Shown here: piece by piece, positions 1-10,226 of the stretch
Layout of the letters: the number at the start of each line of letters is the position of its first letter
Position numbering within the stretch: position 1 is the stretch's first letter
NCBI GenBank assembly: GCA_031459655.1
Contig: JAVKID010000016.1
Coordinates: 1 to 34,968 of the forward strand
Source: Fervidifonticultor_A octavus_A
GTDB lineage: Bacteria; Sysuimicrobiota; Sysuimicrobiia; Sysuimicrobiales; Humicultoraceae
DNA length: 34,968 bases
Direction of reading: 5' to 3'
Notes under the pieces: generated by a model
The model's database searches: none
The model's input: only the letters and a program-made list of their open reading frames with translations
What the model was told of the DNA's origin: nothing
Made by a program: the position numbers and the translations under genes

Positions 1-671
1 TGCGCCGCTTCCCGGTGACGATCCAGTTGTCCCTGCTCGGCCTGCTGGTTGCGGTGACCATCGGGTTCCCCATCGGCATCCTGGCCGCGCTCCAGCGCGG
101 GAAGGCCGCCGACTACCTGGCCACCGTCTTCGTCCTCCTCGGCCTGTCGGTCCCGTCGTTCTGGCTCGCCATCCTGCTCATCCTGCTCTTCGCCCTGCGG
201 CTGGGGTGGCTCCCACCGACCGGGTACGTGCCACCCACCGAGGACCTGGTGAACAGCCTGCGCCACATGGTCCTGCCCGCGCTGTCGCTGGGGCTGATCC
301 TCGCCGCGGCGAGCACCCGCATCGTCCGCAGCAGCCTGCTGGAGGTGCTAAGCCGGCACTACGTCCGCACCGCGCGCGCCAAGGGGCTGCGCGAGGCCGC
401 CGTGATCCTGCGCCACGCGCTGCGCCCGGCCCTCATTCCGGTCGTCACGGTCATCGGCCTCCAGTTCGGGACCCTGCTGGGCGGCACCGTCATCATCGAA
501 CAGATCTTCGGGCTGCCCGGCATCGGCCGCTACGCGCTGGAGGGCATCAACCTGCGCGACTACCCGGTCGTCCAGGGGGCCGTCCTGGCCATTGCCCTGG
601 CGTTCGTCCTGGTCAACCTGTTCGTGGATCTGTGCTATGGCGTCATCGACCCTCGCATCCGCTACGGCTAG
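1..671 (+). CDS. Peptide/nickel ABC importer permease, DppB type (5' end outside window)
   Basis: This is the C-terminal two thirds or so of an inner-membrane permease of the DppB/OppB family, which forms half of the channel that imports oligopeptides or nickel. The reading frame is open from base 3. The GTG at 15 falls inside the conserved Pro-Val-Thr-Ile-Gln-Leu segment, so it is not the true start. Hydrophobic segments alternate with the EAA-type loop (Arg-Thr-Ala-Arg-Ala-Lys-Gly-Leu, near bases 367-390), which docks the ATPase. The C terminus ends in the usual Asp-Pro-Arg-Ile-Arg-Tyr-Gly. Permease C and a binding protein follow on the same strand. The substrate cannot be told from this fragment. 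Confidence 0.93.
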   Translation, partial: RRFPVTIQLSLLGLLVAVTIGFPIGILAALQRGKAADYLATVFVLLGLSVPSFWLAILLILLFALRLGWLPPTGYVPPTEDLVNSLRHMVLPALSLGLILAAASTRIVRSSLLEVLSRHYVRTARAKGLREAAVILRHALRPALIPVVTVIGLQFGTLLGGTVIIEQIFGLPGIGRYALEGINLRDYPVVQGAVLAIALAFVLVNLFVDLCYGVIDPRIRYG

Positions 672-1524
672 GTGGTCGCCAGCCCGCCGGCGGCCCGCCC
701 TCACCATCAGGTTGTGGCGGCATCCCAGCGCCCGCACCGGCGGGCTCCTGCTGCTGGCGATCCTCGGCGGAATCCTCTTCGCGCCTGTGCTCACCCCGTA
801 CGATCCGGTGAGAATCGCCCCCGACCTGCGTCTGGCCCCGCCCACCCTCGCGCACCCGCTGGGCAACGACCTCTACGGCCGCGACACGTTGACCCGAGTC
901 CTCTACGGCGGCCGGATCTCACTGGCCGTGGGAGGGCTGTCGGTCGGTCTCGCGCTGACGGTCGGCGGCGCGCTGGGGATCCTGGCCGGCTACTGGGGCG
1001 GGTGGTGCGACGCCATCGTGATGCGCATCTCCGACGTCCTGCTGGCATTCCCGGCCATCCTGCTGGCCATCGGGCTCCTGGCCTTCCTGGGCGGCGGCTT
1101 CTGGAACGTGGTGCTGGCCATCGGGATCATCTTTGCGGCACCCATGGCGCGCGTGGCACGGGCGGCGGTGCTGACGGTCCGTCATGAAGAATACGTCGAC
1201 GCCGCAGGGGCGGTCGGCGCCGGCGACCTGCGTATCCTCCGCCGCCACATCCTGCCCAATGCCGCGGCCCCGCTCGTGGTGGAAAGCACCCTGCGGCTGG
1301 CCCTGGCGATCCTGGCCGAGGCCGCCCTCTCGTTCCTCGGCCTGGGCACACAGCCGCCCACCCCGACGTGGGGCCAGATGATTGCGGAGGGCCGCGCGGT
1401 GATGACGTTCACCTCGTGGCCCGCCATCGGCCCCGGCCTGGCGATTACCATGACCGTACTGGGGTTCAATCTGCTGGGCGACGGGATCCGCGACGCGATG
1501 GATCCCCATGCCCACAGACCCTGA
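637..1524 (+). CDS. Peptide/nickel ABC importer permease, DppC type
   Basis: This is the second permease of the importer, DppC/OppC family, about 295 residues. It has an N-terminal membrane segment followed by Ala-Pro-Val-Leu-Thr-Pro-Tyr-Asp-Pro, then the family motif His-Pro-Leu-Gly-Asn-Asp-Leu-Tyr-Gly-Arg-Asp. Several membrane spans follow, along with an EAA loop near base 1200 (Asp-Ala-Ala-Gly-Ala-Val-Gly-Ala-Gly). The start is uncertain. ATG 637 overlaps the upstream permease by 35 bases and leaves about 25 residues before the first membrane span. TTG 712 would remove the overlap, and an in-frame ATG at 592 looks too early. The gene is translated in line with its neighbours and pairs with the preceding permease. 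Confidence 0.9.
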   Translation: MASSTLASATARWSPARRRPALTIRLWRHPSARTGGLLLLAILGGILFAPVLTPYDPVRIAPDLRLAPPTLAHPLGNDLYGRDTLTRVLYGGRISLAVGGLSVGLALTVGGALGILAGYWGGWCDAIVMRISDVLLAFPAILLAIGLLAFLGGGFWNVVLAIGIIFAAPMARVARAAVLTVRHEEYVDAAGAVGAGDLRILRRHILPNAAAPLVVESTLRLALAILAEAALSFLGLGTQPPTPTWGQMIAEGRAVMTFTSWPAIGPGLAITMTVLGFNLLGDGIRDAMDPHAHRP

Positions 1525-1540
1525 CTCTCCGTGGGCCCCC

Positions 1541-1569
1541 TGGAACGGGTCGGGCGGATCGCTTATACT
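1541..1569 (+). promoter_or_regulatory. Possible weak promoter before the binding-protein gene
   Basis: A good -10-like TATACT (1564-1569) lies 17 bases after a poor -35-like TGGAAC (1541-1546). It sits in the 83-base gap between permease C and the solute-binding protein. Binding proteins are often made in excess over their permeases, so an internal promoter would make sense. The -35 match is weak. Confidence 0.3.
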
Positions 1570-1607
1570 ACTCCCCACAACAAGACGGCACCTGAGGGGG
1601 GAGTCCC

Positions 1608-3158
1608 ATGCGTCTCCTGATCCTGCTGATCCTGGCAGGTCTGCTCCTCGCCACGACGCTGCCGCCCGCCGGGGCGCAGCCGGCCGGACCGCGTTACGGG
1701 GGCACGCTGCGCGCCGGGATGCAGACTGACCCGGTCGGACTCGACCCACACCTGACCACTGCCACGGCCACCCGCAACATGATGGAGAACGTGTACGACA
1801 CGCTGGTCTTCTACGATGCCGACGGCCGTTACGTCCCAGGCCTCGCCGAGTCGTGGCGCACGTCCCAGGACGGGCTGACCTGGACCTTCACCCTGCGGCG
1901 CAACGTCAAGTTCCACCACGGCCGGCCGCTGGTCGCCGAGGACGTCGCCTACTCGATCAACCGGATCAGGGACCCGCGGACCCGGTCGCCCCGCGCGGCC
2001 GACTTCGCCGAGGTGGACTCCATCAGCGCCCCTGATCCCCACACGGTGGTGTTCCGGCTCAAACGTCCCTTCAGCCCGCTGCTGGCCAAACTCTCGTTCT
2101 CCAGCAATGTCATCGTGCCCAGGGAGGTCGTTGAGCGCGACGGCGATCTCAACGCCAACCCCACCGGCACCGGGCCCTTCCGGTTCATCAGTTATACGCC
2201 GCAGCAACGCCTGGTGCTGGTTCGCAACGGCGACTTCTGGCAGACCGACGACACGGGCCGCCGCCTGCCGTACGTGGACCGGATCGAATTCGTCTTCCTC
2301 CCCGATGCCGTGGCCCGCGCCACGGCGCTGCGCACCGGCGCGGTGGACTGGATCGAGTACGTCCCGGCCGCGGAGGTCCGCAGCCTGCGGACCGACCCCA
2401 ACATCGAGGTCGTCGGCGGCCTGTCGGCCAACTTCCGCTCGCTGTACATCAACAACGCCCAGGCGCCGTTCAACAACGTAAAGGTCCGCCAGGCCATGGC
2501 CTGGGCGATCAACCGCAAAGAGGTCATCGACACCGCGCTGTTCGGCGTGGGCGGAATCGAGGCCACCGGGACGGCGATCCCTCCGGGGAACTACTACGCG
2601 CTCTCGCGGCCCGTCTACGACAAGGTAGACCTGGATCGGGCCAGGCGGCTCCTGTCCGAGGCCGGGCATCCCAACGGGTTTGACGCCGAGCTCTACGTGA
2701 CCAGCACCTATGACTTCCTCAGGACGCCGGCCGAACTGATCCAGGCGCAGTTGGGCCGCATCGGGATCCGGGTGCGGATCGTGGCGGCCGACTGGAGTGT
2801 GTACCTGCCGACGATGTTCCAGAAGCGGTACGCACTGTCCATCCTGGGGACATCGGGACAAACCGATCCGGACGACTTCCTCTACCCGAACTTCCGGACC
2901 GGCGCAGGACTCAACCTGGTCAACTTCTCCGACGCCGAGTTCGACCGAATGTTGGACGAGGGCCGCACGGTCGCCGCCGAGTCGCGCCGCAAACGGATCT
3001 ACGACCAGGCGCAGTTGCGGCTGCTGGAGACCGTTCCGATGGTGTTCATCTTCCACTCGACCCAGTACGAGGCGGTGCGCAGGCACGTGCTCGGCTTCCA
3101 GCACTGGCCGAACACGTCCTACCTGGGCCTGCGGAGGACCTGGATGGCCCCACGCTAG
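1608..3158 (+). CDS. ABC transporter extracytoplasmic oligopeptide-binding protein (SBP family 5)
   Basis: This 516-residue solute-binding protein belongs to the DppA/OppA/NikA family and presents substrate to the two preceding permeases. A hydrophobic signal peptide covers about residues 1-23 and ends Pro-Ala-Gly-Ala-Gln. There is no cysteine lipobox, so the mature protein is probably free in the periplasm or exported rather than lipid-anchored. The mature start (Gly-Gly-Thr-Leu-Arg-Ala-Gly) and the motif around 'GLTWTFTLRRNVKFHHG' are characteristic of family 5. Length is normal. The ATG start has a strong GGGGGGA ribosome site at about 1597-1603. The stop codon overlaps the stop of the opposing DinB-like gene. 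No ATPase subunits are seen in the window. Confidence 0.93.
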   Translation: MRLLILLILAGLLLATTLPPAGAQPAGPRYGGTLRAGMQTDPVGLDPHLTTATATRNMMENVYDTLVFYDADGRYVPGLAESWRTSQDGLTWTFTLRRNVKFHHGRPLVAEDVAYSINRIRDPRTRSPRAADFAEVDSISAPDPHTVVFRLKRPFSPLLAKLSFSSNVIVPREVVERDGDLNANPTGTGPFRFISYTPQQRLVLVRNGDFWQTDDTGRRLPYVDRIEFVFLPDAVARATALRTGAVDWIEYVPAAEVRSLRTDPNIEVVGGLSANFRSLYINNAQAPFNNVKVRQAMAWAINRKEVIDTALFGVGGIEATGTAIPPGNYYALSRPVYDKVDLDRARRLLSEAGHPNGFDAELYVTSTYDFLRTPAELIQAQLGRIGIRVRIVAADWSVYLPTMFQKRYALSILGTSGQTDPDDFLYPNFRTGAGLNLVNFSDAEFDRMLDEGRTVAAESRRKRIYDQAQLRLLETVPMVFIFHSTQYEAVRRHVLGFQHWPNTSYLGLRRTWMAPR

Positions 3159-3622
3159 GCGCTGCCGCCGGCGCCGACCAACCGGGTCAGATAGCGGATC
3201 TGCCCCGCGTGGTAGGCCAGGTGCTGCGTGGCGTGCAGGAGTGCGAACAACTTGGTCTCCCTCACGGTCCCCCCGGCCCGCCGGACCTCCACGGCTGCCA
3301 GGAGATCTTCCCGGGAGAGCCGGCTCAGGACCTCTTGCGTCAGCGCCGCGGTGCGCTCCAGGTCAGTGAGCACCGTGGCTTTCTGCACCCGGTCGCGCCC
3401 AAACTCGGCATCACGGTCCCGGTACGCAGGGAACCCTCCCAGTATCTCGCCCACCCAGTACCGCTCAGACCCCGCCACGTGGCGCAGCACAATCCCGATG
3501 GTATTGGCGAGTCCGGGGACGGTGCGGTTAACCTGCTCGTCGTCCAGCGGCGCGACCATCTCCACGATCTGCCGGTGGAGTTCCTCCAACACCTGCAGGT
3601 GCGGCGCCACATATGGGTCCAT
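3155..3622 (-). CDS. DinB-like (DinB_2 superfamily) putative metal-dependent protein
   Basis: This 155-residue protein has the four-helix DinB/YfiT fold signature. The expected metal ligands can be seen: His48 in 'RHVAGSERYW', and His134 and His138 in 'HATQHLAYHAGQI' (HxxxHxG). Family members are implicated in thiol-dependent transfer reactions or stress responses, and many have no known substrate. It is the last gene of the long minus-strand block. It begins 3 bases after the acetyltransferase stop, which implies co-translation. The start ATG fits the family's usual N terminus (pro-His-Leu, amphipathic helix). The specific reaction is unknown. Confidence 0.85.
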   Translation of the reverse strand: MDPYVAPHLQVLEELHRQIVEMVAPLDDEQVNRTVPGLANTIGIVLRHVAGSERYWVGEILGGFPAYRDRDAEFGRDRVQKATVLTDLERTAALTQEVLSRLSREDLLAAVEVRRAGGTVRETKLFALLHATQHLAYHAGQIRYLTRLVGAGGSA

Positions 3623-3625
3623 GCC

Positions 3626-4459
3626 TCACCCCGTCGTCAGATGCTTCTCCACGATCACCAGCCCGTCCGGACACCAGGGATGCGCCGCGAACGGGATCCG
3701 CAGGTCGTCAGCCGCACGGGGGTCGGACCCGAACAACGCCACGTGGGTGGCGCCGGCGCGACGGGCCCCTTCAACCACGGTCCCAAAGAGCGCCCGGCGG
3801 TGGGCGGGCGGCCCCGACAGCACCGAGATGACCACAGTGGACCCGCGCACCGCACGCCAGGCGATGCCCTCAGCAGGATCTCCTGCCCGTAGGACGCGGC
3901 GGTCCCTGATCAGCCCCCGCACCAGTTCGGGCACCACCCGACGGAACCGCCATCCCAGCGGCGCCAGCCCGCGCCAGGCCCTGATCTGTGGAGACGCTTG
4001 AAGCAGCGCGACCATCGCGCCCGTCTCGCCGGGCCCTGCAGGGGCGACCGGCACTTCTGGGGGGACGTCCAGAGGCCTGTGGGGGATCTGCGCCACCAGC
4101 ACGGCGGCCTCGCAAGACCGCACAAATCCAGTACGCTCGGCCACGGCGAGCGCATCGTCGTCGCGGGCGGGCACCGCCGCCCGCACCGTGTCTGCGCCGT
4201 AGCGCCGGACGAGACCCTCCGCCTCGGCAATCAGCCTCCGCCCCAGCCCTCGGCCGCGGGCTCCCGGCTGGACCCACAGGCCCTCGAACCACGCCTCGGC
4301 GCGCCCCACGATGACGGCGTGCACCTCCCCCAGCACCTCGCCGCCCTCCCCAATGCGAACGGCCCGACCCGGTTCTTCAGCCCAGGACGCCCATTCGGCG
4401 GGCACGGCGCTCCGGCCCACCGGCACGGTATCGACCAGCGGTTCCACTACCGTCCTCAC
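3626..4459 (-). CDS. GNAT-family N-acetyltransferase, two-domain
   Basis: This 277-residue protein has a clear GNAT acetyl-CoA-binding motif at about residues 59-76, 'LWVQPGARGRGLGRRLIAEA' (the Arg-Gly-x-Gly pyrophosphate loop). The second half, about residues 135-277, resembles a degenerate second GNAT domain and lacks the Arg-Gly-x-Gly loop, as in other tandem GNAT proteins. The substrate is unknown. Start choice is open. GTG 4459 gives the full frame, while GTG 4447 has a better placed GAGG ribosome site six bases upstream. It lies between the site-2 protease and the DinB-like gene with very small gaps, so it is probably part of the same transcript. Confidence 0.85.
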   Translation of the reverse strand: MRTVVEPLVDTVPVGRSAVPAEWASWAEEPGRAVRIGEGGEVLGEVHAVIVGRAEAWFEGLWVQPGARGRGLGRRLIAEAEGLVRRYGADTVRAAVPARDDDALAVAERTGFVRSCEAAVLVAQIPHRPLDVPPEVPVAPAGPGETGAMVALLQASPQIRAWRGLAPLGWRFRRVVPELVRGLIRDRRVLRAGDPAEGIAWRAVRGSTVVISVLSGPPAHRRALFGTVVEGARRAGATHVALFGSDPRAADDLRIPFAAHPWCPDGLVIVEKHLTTG

Positions 4460-4465
4460 GCGAGC

Positions 4466-5122
4466 CTATCGCGGACGTGGGCTGGCGGCGGCCGACGTCC
4501 GAAACCGCGCCAGGTCGGCTAACAGCACACGGAGGGCTATCCAGATGAACACGCCCGCTGTGATCTGGCGAAAGAAAGCCAACAGGGCCCGACTGGCACC
4601 CGCCGCCTCCAGGTGCGCGGCGGCCAGGTGTCCGCCGTCCAACGGCAGGATCGGCGCGAGATTCGCCAAGCCGACGCTGAGGTTCACATCGCCGGCCGCA
4701 CGGAGCAGCGTCGCCGGCCCGGCGGCGGAGGCCCGGGTCAGCATGGCCAGCGCCGCCATCAGGCCGCCGACCTCCACGCGGGACCGCTGCCCGGGTAGCG
4801 CGACCGGCGGCACAGGTCCGGCCAGCGCCCGGAGGGCCAGACCGGCTGCAATGTTGACCAGGGGGCCCGCCAGCAGCACGGGAATGCGGCGGGCGGGCGG
4901 CAGGCGATCGATCTCGATAGCGGCAAACCCGCCCAGGAGGATCGGCCGCAGCGAGACGTTGACCCCGCCCATCCGGCGCCGCGCGAGCACCGGCCCGAAC
5001 CCCACGCCCACTTCCCGAACCGCCCCGCCCATGCGGCGGACCGCAATGGCGTGCGCCACTTCGTGGAGGAGGACCGTGCCGGTCAGCACACCCGCCGCAG
5101 GCAGCCACCGCGCCCAGCGCAT
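4466..5122 (-). CDS. Site-2-type zinc metalloprotease (peptidase M50)
   Basis: This 218-residue integral membrane protein has the M50 zinc site His-Glu-Val-Ala-His at residues 20-24, inside the first membrane segment. The second signature, Asn-Leu-Ala-Pro-Ile-Leu-Pro-Leu-Asp-Gly-Gly, lies near residues 154-164, with Asp162 as third ligand. These place it with intramembrane proteases such as SpoIVFB and the small M50 enzymes. There is no PDZ or CBS domain, so this is a minimal form. Targets are usually anti-sigma factors or small membrane remnants, but none is obvious here. It starts 12 bases after the gyrA stop and is probably carried on the gyrBA transcript. Confidence 0.88.
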   Translation of the reverse strand: MRWARWLPAAGVLTGTVLLHEVAHAIAVRRMGGAVREVGVGFGPVLARRRMGGVNVSLRPILLGGFAAIEIDRLPPARRIPVLLAGPLVNIAAGLALRALAGPVPPVALPGQRSRVEVGGLMAALAMLTRASAAGPATLLRAAGDVNLSVGLANLAPILPLDGGHLAAAHLEAAGASRALLAFFRQITAGVFIWIALRVLLADLARFRTSAAASPRPR

Positions 5123-5134
5123 CGGGGTCTTCGG

Positions 5135-7588
<2,454 letters not shown>

Positions 7589-7609
7589 GCTGTGATCACG
7601 GAGGCACGC

Positions 7610-9517
7610 CTAGACGTCCAGGTTCCGGACGTCGCGCGCGTACTGGATGATAAACTGGCGGCGGGGCTCGACCTCTTCTCCCATCAGCGTCCGGAAGATC
7701 CGGTCCGCCTCCTCGGCGTCTTCCAGGTCTACGCGCAGTAACGTGCGCGTGGCAGGGTTCATGGTCGTCTCCCAGAGCTGCTCGGGGTTCATCTCACCCA
7801 GGCCCTTGTACCGCTGGACCTCGACCTTGACGCCTTTCCGCTCCAATGCCGATGTCAGAACCTGACGCTCCTCGTCCGAGTAGGCGTAGGTGCGTTCCTT
7901 CCCGTTCCGGATCAGGTAGAGAGGCGGCTGGGCAATGAAGACCTTCCCGTGCTCGATGAGCTGCCGCATGTACCGGTAGAAGAACGTCAGCAGGAGCGTG
8001 CGAATGTGGTTCCCATCCACATCGGCGTCGCACATGATGATGACCCGGTCGTAGCGGCGCTTCTCCAGCGAAAACTCGTCGCCCACGCCCGTGCCCAACG
8101 CCGTGATGATGGCGCGGATCTCCTCGTGGGCGATCATCCTGTCCTCCCGGGCCTTCTCCACGTTGAGGATCTTCCCCTGAATCGGCAGGATCGCCTGGAA
8201 CTGCCGATCGCGGCCCTGTTTCGCGCTCCCCCCGGCGGATTCGCCCTCCACGATGTAGAGTTCGCAGAGGTTGGGGTCGCGCTCCACACAGTCCGCCAGT
8301 TTCCCGGGCAGCGTCCCGACCTCCAGCGCGCTCTTCCGCCGGACCAGCTCACGAGCCTGACGCGCGGCTTCCCGCGCACGGGCGGCTGTCAGGACCTTCG
8401 CAACGATCCGCCGGGCATCGCCGGGGTGCGTAATCAGGAACTCCTCGAGGGCATCCCCCACGACGGACTCGACGATGCCCTTGATCTCCGTGTTGCCCAG
8501 CTTCGTCTTCGTCTGTCCCTCGAACTGGGGTTCGGCCAGCTTGATGCTCAGGACCGCCGTCAGCCCCTCGCGCATGTCCTCTCCGGTCAGCGGGGGATCG
8601 CTGTCCTTCACCAACCCGGCGCGTTTGGCATGGTCGTTGATCGTACGGGTGAGCGCTGACCGCAGGCCCACCAGGTGCGTGCCGCCTTCCGTCGTGGGAA
8701 TCGTGTTCACATAGGTCAGCACGTGCTCCACATAGGTGTCCGTATACTGCACGGCCACCTCGACCTCGACGCCGTCGCGCTCGCGCCTGGCATACAGGAT
8801 GTCGGAGATCTTGCCGCGGTTGCGGTTGATGGCCGCGACGAGCTCTCTGATGCCCCCGTCGTGTTTGAGCGTCACCTTCCGACCGGTGCGCTCGTCCGCG
8901 AGGCGGATCTCGAGTCCGGCGTTCAGATAGGCGATGTCCTCGAGCCGTTTGCTGACCACATCGAAATTGAACTCGCTGGCGGTCATGACCTGAGCGTCGG
9001 GCTTGAAGGTGACCTTGGTCCCGGACGGTTGTACCGCTCCCCGGGAACTGGTCAGGGGACCGAGCACCTTGCCGCGAGCAAATCGTTGTCTATATGTCTT
9101 GCTATCTTTGTAAATCTCAACTTCCAGCCACTCAGAGAGGGCGTTGACCACGGATACACCAACGCCGTGGAGCCCGCCGGCAATCTTGTAACCGCCTCCC
9201 CCGAACTTTCCGCCGGAATGCAACGTGGTCAGCACGACCTCAACGGCCGGCTTCCCGATCTTGGGGACGTTGTCGACGGGAATACCCCGACCGTTGTCAA
9301 TCACGGTGGCGCTCCCGTCCGCGTGCAGGAGGACCTCGATCCGGGTGCAGGCGCCAGCCAGCGCCTCATCCACCGAGTTGTCCACCACCTCGTACAGCAG
9401 ATGGTGCAGACCGTCCGGCCCCGTACTGCCAATGTACATGGCCGGGCGCCGGCGGACCCCTTCGAGCCCTTCGAGCACCTGGATCTGCTGCGCGGTGTAC
9501 CCGGGGGCTTCAGGCAT
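7610..9517 (-). CDS. gyrB: DNA gyrase subunit B
   Basis: GyrB is the ATPase subunit of gyrase, 635 residues, the short form without the Gram-negative insertion. The GHKL ATPase site is visible: 'YEVVDNSVDEA', 'VIDNGRGIPV' and 'GLHGVGVSVVNALS'. The TOPRIM domain shows 'EGESAGGSAKQGRD' and the magnesium-binding 'DADVDGNHIRTLLL' (an Asn replaces the more common Ala). It ends in the usual '...VRNLDV'. The ATG start is supported by the conserved N terminus (Tyr-Ala-Gln-Gln-Ile-Gln-Val-Leu-Glu-Gly). It has its own promoter and a 5' hairpin. A 40-base pocket at 9081-9120 has only 12 G/C bases but still encodes normal GyrB sequence. Confidence 0.98.
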   Translation of the reverse strand: MPEAPGYTAQQIQVLEGLEGVRRRPAMYIGSTGPDGLHHLLYEVVDNSVDEALAGACTRIEVLLHADGSATVIDNGRGIPVDNVPKIGKPAVEVVLTTLHSGGKFGGGGYKIAGGLHGVGVSVVNALSEWLEVEIYKDSKTYRQRFARGKVLGPLTSSRGAVQPSGTKVTFKPDAQVMTASEFNFDVVSKRLEDIAYLNAGLEIRLADERTGRKVTLKHDGGIRELVAAINRNRGKISDILYARRERDGVEVEVAVQYTDTYVEHVLTYVNTIPTTEGGTHLVGLRSALTRTINDHAKRAGLVKDSDPPLTGEDMREGLTAVLSIKLAEPQFEGQTKTKLGNTEIKGIVESVVGDALEEFLITHPGDARRIVAKVLTAARAREAARQARELVRRKSALEVGTLPGKLADCVERDPNLCELYIVEGESAGGSAKQGRDRQFQAILPIQGKILNVEKAREDRMIAHEEIRAIITALGTGVGDEFSLEKRRYDRVIIMCDADVDGNHIRTLLLTFFYRYMRQLIEHGKVFIAQPPLYLIRNGKERTYAYSDEERQVLTSALERKGVKVEVQRYKGLGEMNPEQLWETTMNPATRTLLRVDLEDAEEADRIFRTLMGEEVEPRRQFIIQYARDVRNLDV

Positions 9518-9542
9518 TCACGGACACCCCACCGAAACAAAT

Positions 9543-9568
9543 GGGCATACGCACCAACGCGCATGCCC
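9543..9568 (-). promoter_or_regulatory. Hairpin at the 5' end of the gyrB leader
   Basis: The arms 9543-9552 and 9559-9568 form a 10-base-pair stem with one G-U pair and a six-base loop. On the minus strand the arms read GGGCATGCGC and GCGTATGCCC. The predicted gyrB transcription start falls at about 9569, so the RNA would begin with this hairpin. A T-rich stretch (ATTTGTTT) follows and then a GGTGGGG ribosome site. It could stabilise the mRNA, bind a regulator as an inverted-repeat operator, or act as an attenuator. Confidence 0.55.
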
Positions 9569-9575
9569 GCACTCC

Positions 9576-9604
9576 AGTCTATCAGTCAGGGCGACGCCTG
9601 TCAA
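9576..9604 (-). promoter_or_regulatory. gyrB promoter (sigma-70 type)
   Basis: On the minus strand, a perfect -35 TTGACA (9604-9599) is followed after exactly 17 bases by TAGACT (9581-9576), which matches the -10 consensus at four positions. It lies in the 108-base gap between remB and gyrB. The predicted start is about 9569, giving a leader of roughly 50 bases. This is the best promoter match in the left arm and would let gyrBA be expressed separately from dnaA-recF. Confidence 0.65.
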
Positions 9605-9625
9605 CGGTGAAAACCCGCGTCCTGT

Positions 9626-9886
9626 CTATCTCCTGGCTGTTTTTCGCAGCCGGGGACGCGCCATCTTCTGGACGCGTCGTGCCACAGCCTCCGGCCCGAT
9701 GACGACAGGAAACACCCCTCTGGTCGTGACAACGAGGGCGCGCGGCGGTGGCTCCCCGAGATGCCCTTGCACCGCACGTTCCGCCATCGTCGCCGAAGTC
9801 GCCCCCCGCCGGAACCGCCGCACATCCAGAATGGCCACCAGCTGCCGGACATCCACCACGACCTCTTCTCCAAGGTATACGAACAT
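9626..9886 (-). CDS. remB: RemB-like (DUF370, extracellular-matrix regulator family) small protein
   Basis: This 86-residue protein begins 'MFVYLGEEVVVDVRQLVAILD', the hallmark of the DUF370/RemA-RemB family. In Bacillus the paralogue RemA is a DNA-binding activator of matrix genes, and RemB (YaaB) sits between recF and gyrB, exactly as here. Residues about 1-57 are the conserved part, and the C terminus is basic (Arg/Lys-rich). It starts 7 bases after the dciA stop, so it ends the dnaA-recF transcript. A role in matrix or osmotic regulation is inferred from the family only. Confidence 0.85.
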   Translation of the reverse strand: MFVYLGEEVVVDVRQLVAILDVRRFRRGATSATMAERAVQGHLGEPPPRALVVTTRGVFPVVIGPEAVARRVQKMARPRLRKTARR

Positions 9887-9893
9887 CGGACCC

Positions 9894-10226
9894 CTAACGA
9901 ACCGGCCGGCGGTTCCGCTGATCTCCCGCCCTCGTCACTCCCCGCCACACGACGGGAATGATATCTGTCACTGCACCTTCCCCCACTTCCCGGGCCAATG
10001 CGCGCAGGATGGCCTCCCGGCGCAGGCGGATTTCCTGCCCGGCCGCGGGAGAATCCGCCCTCACGCGCAAACGCCCACCCCGCAACGCGACCGGGCTGGT
10101 GACCTCCGCCAGAACCCGCCCCACGACCCGCGGCCAGACCTCTTGAGATCGCCTCAGGCGCACCGCCGGTTGCAAACCCCAGGTGCGTGCGACCGCCTTC
10201 AGGATATCGCGGAGGGGAACGACCAT
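9894..10226 (-). CDS. dciA: DciA-like helicase-loading protein (DUF721)
   Basis: This 110-residue DUF721 protein has the family pattern: an N-terminal helix, 'WPRVVG' near residues 31-36, then 'SPVALRGGRLRVRADSPA' leading to 'LRREAILRAL'. DciA is the ancestral protein that helps load the replicative helicase DnaB in bacteria lacking DnaC or DnaI. It lies directly downstream of recF, overlapping its end by 28 bases, a common position for this gene. The C-terminal tail of about 25 residues is basic. No dnaC/dnaI gene is seen in the window, so this is the likely loader. Confidence 0.85.
   Translation of the reverse strand: MVVPLRDILKAVARTWGLQPAVRLRRSQEVWPRVVGRVLAEVTSPVALRGGRLRVRADSPAAGQEIRLRREAILRALAREVGEGAVTDIIPVVWRGVTRAGDQRNRRPVR

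Noticed and set aside
1563..3104. Long minus-strand frame opposite the binding protein
   Set aside because: It covers a clear family-5 binding protein on the other strand and reads as low-complexity shadow.
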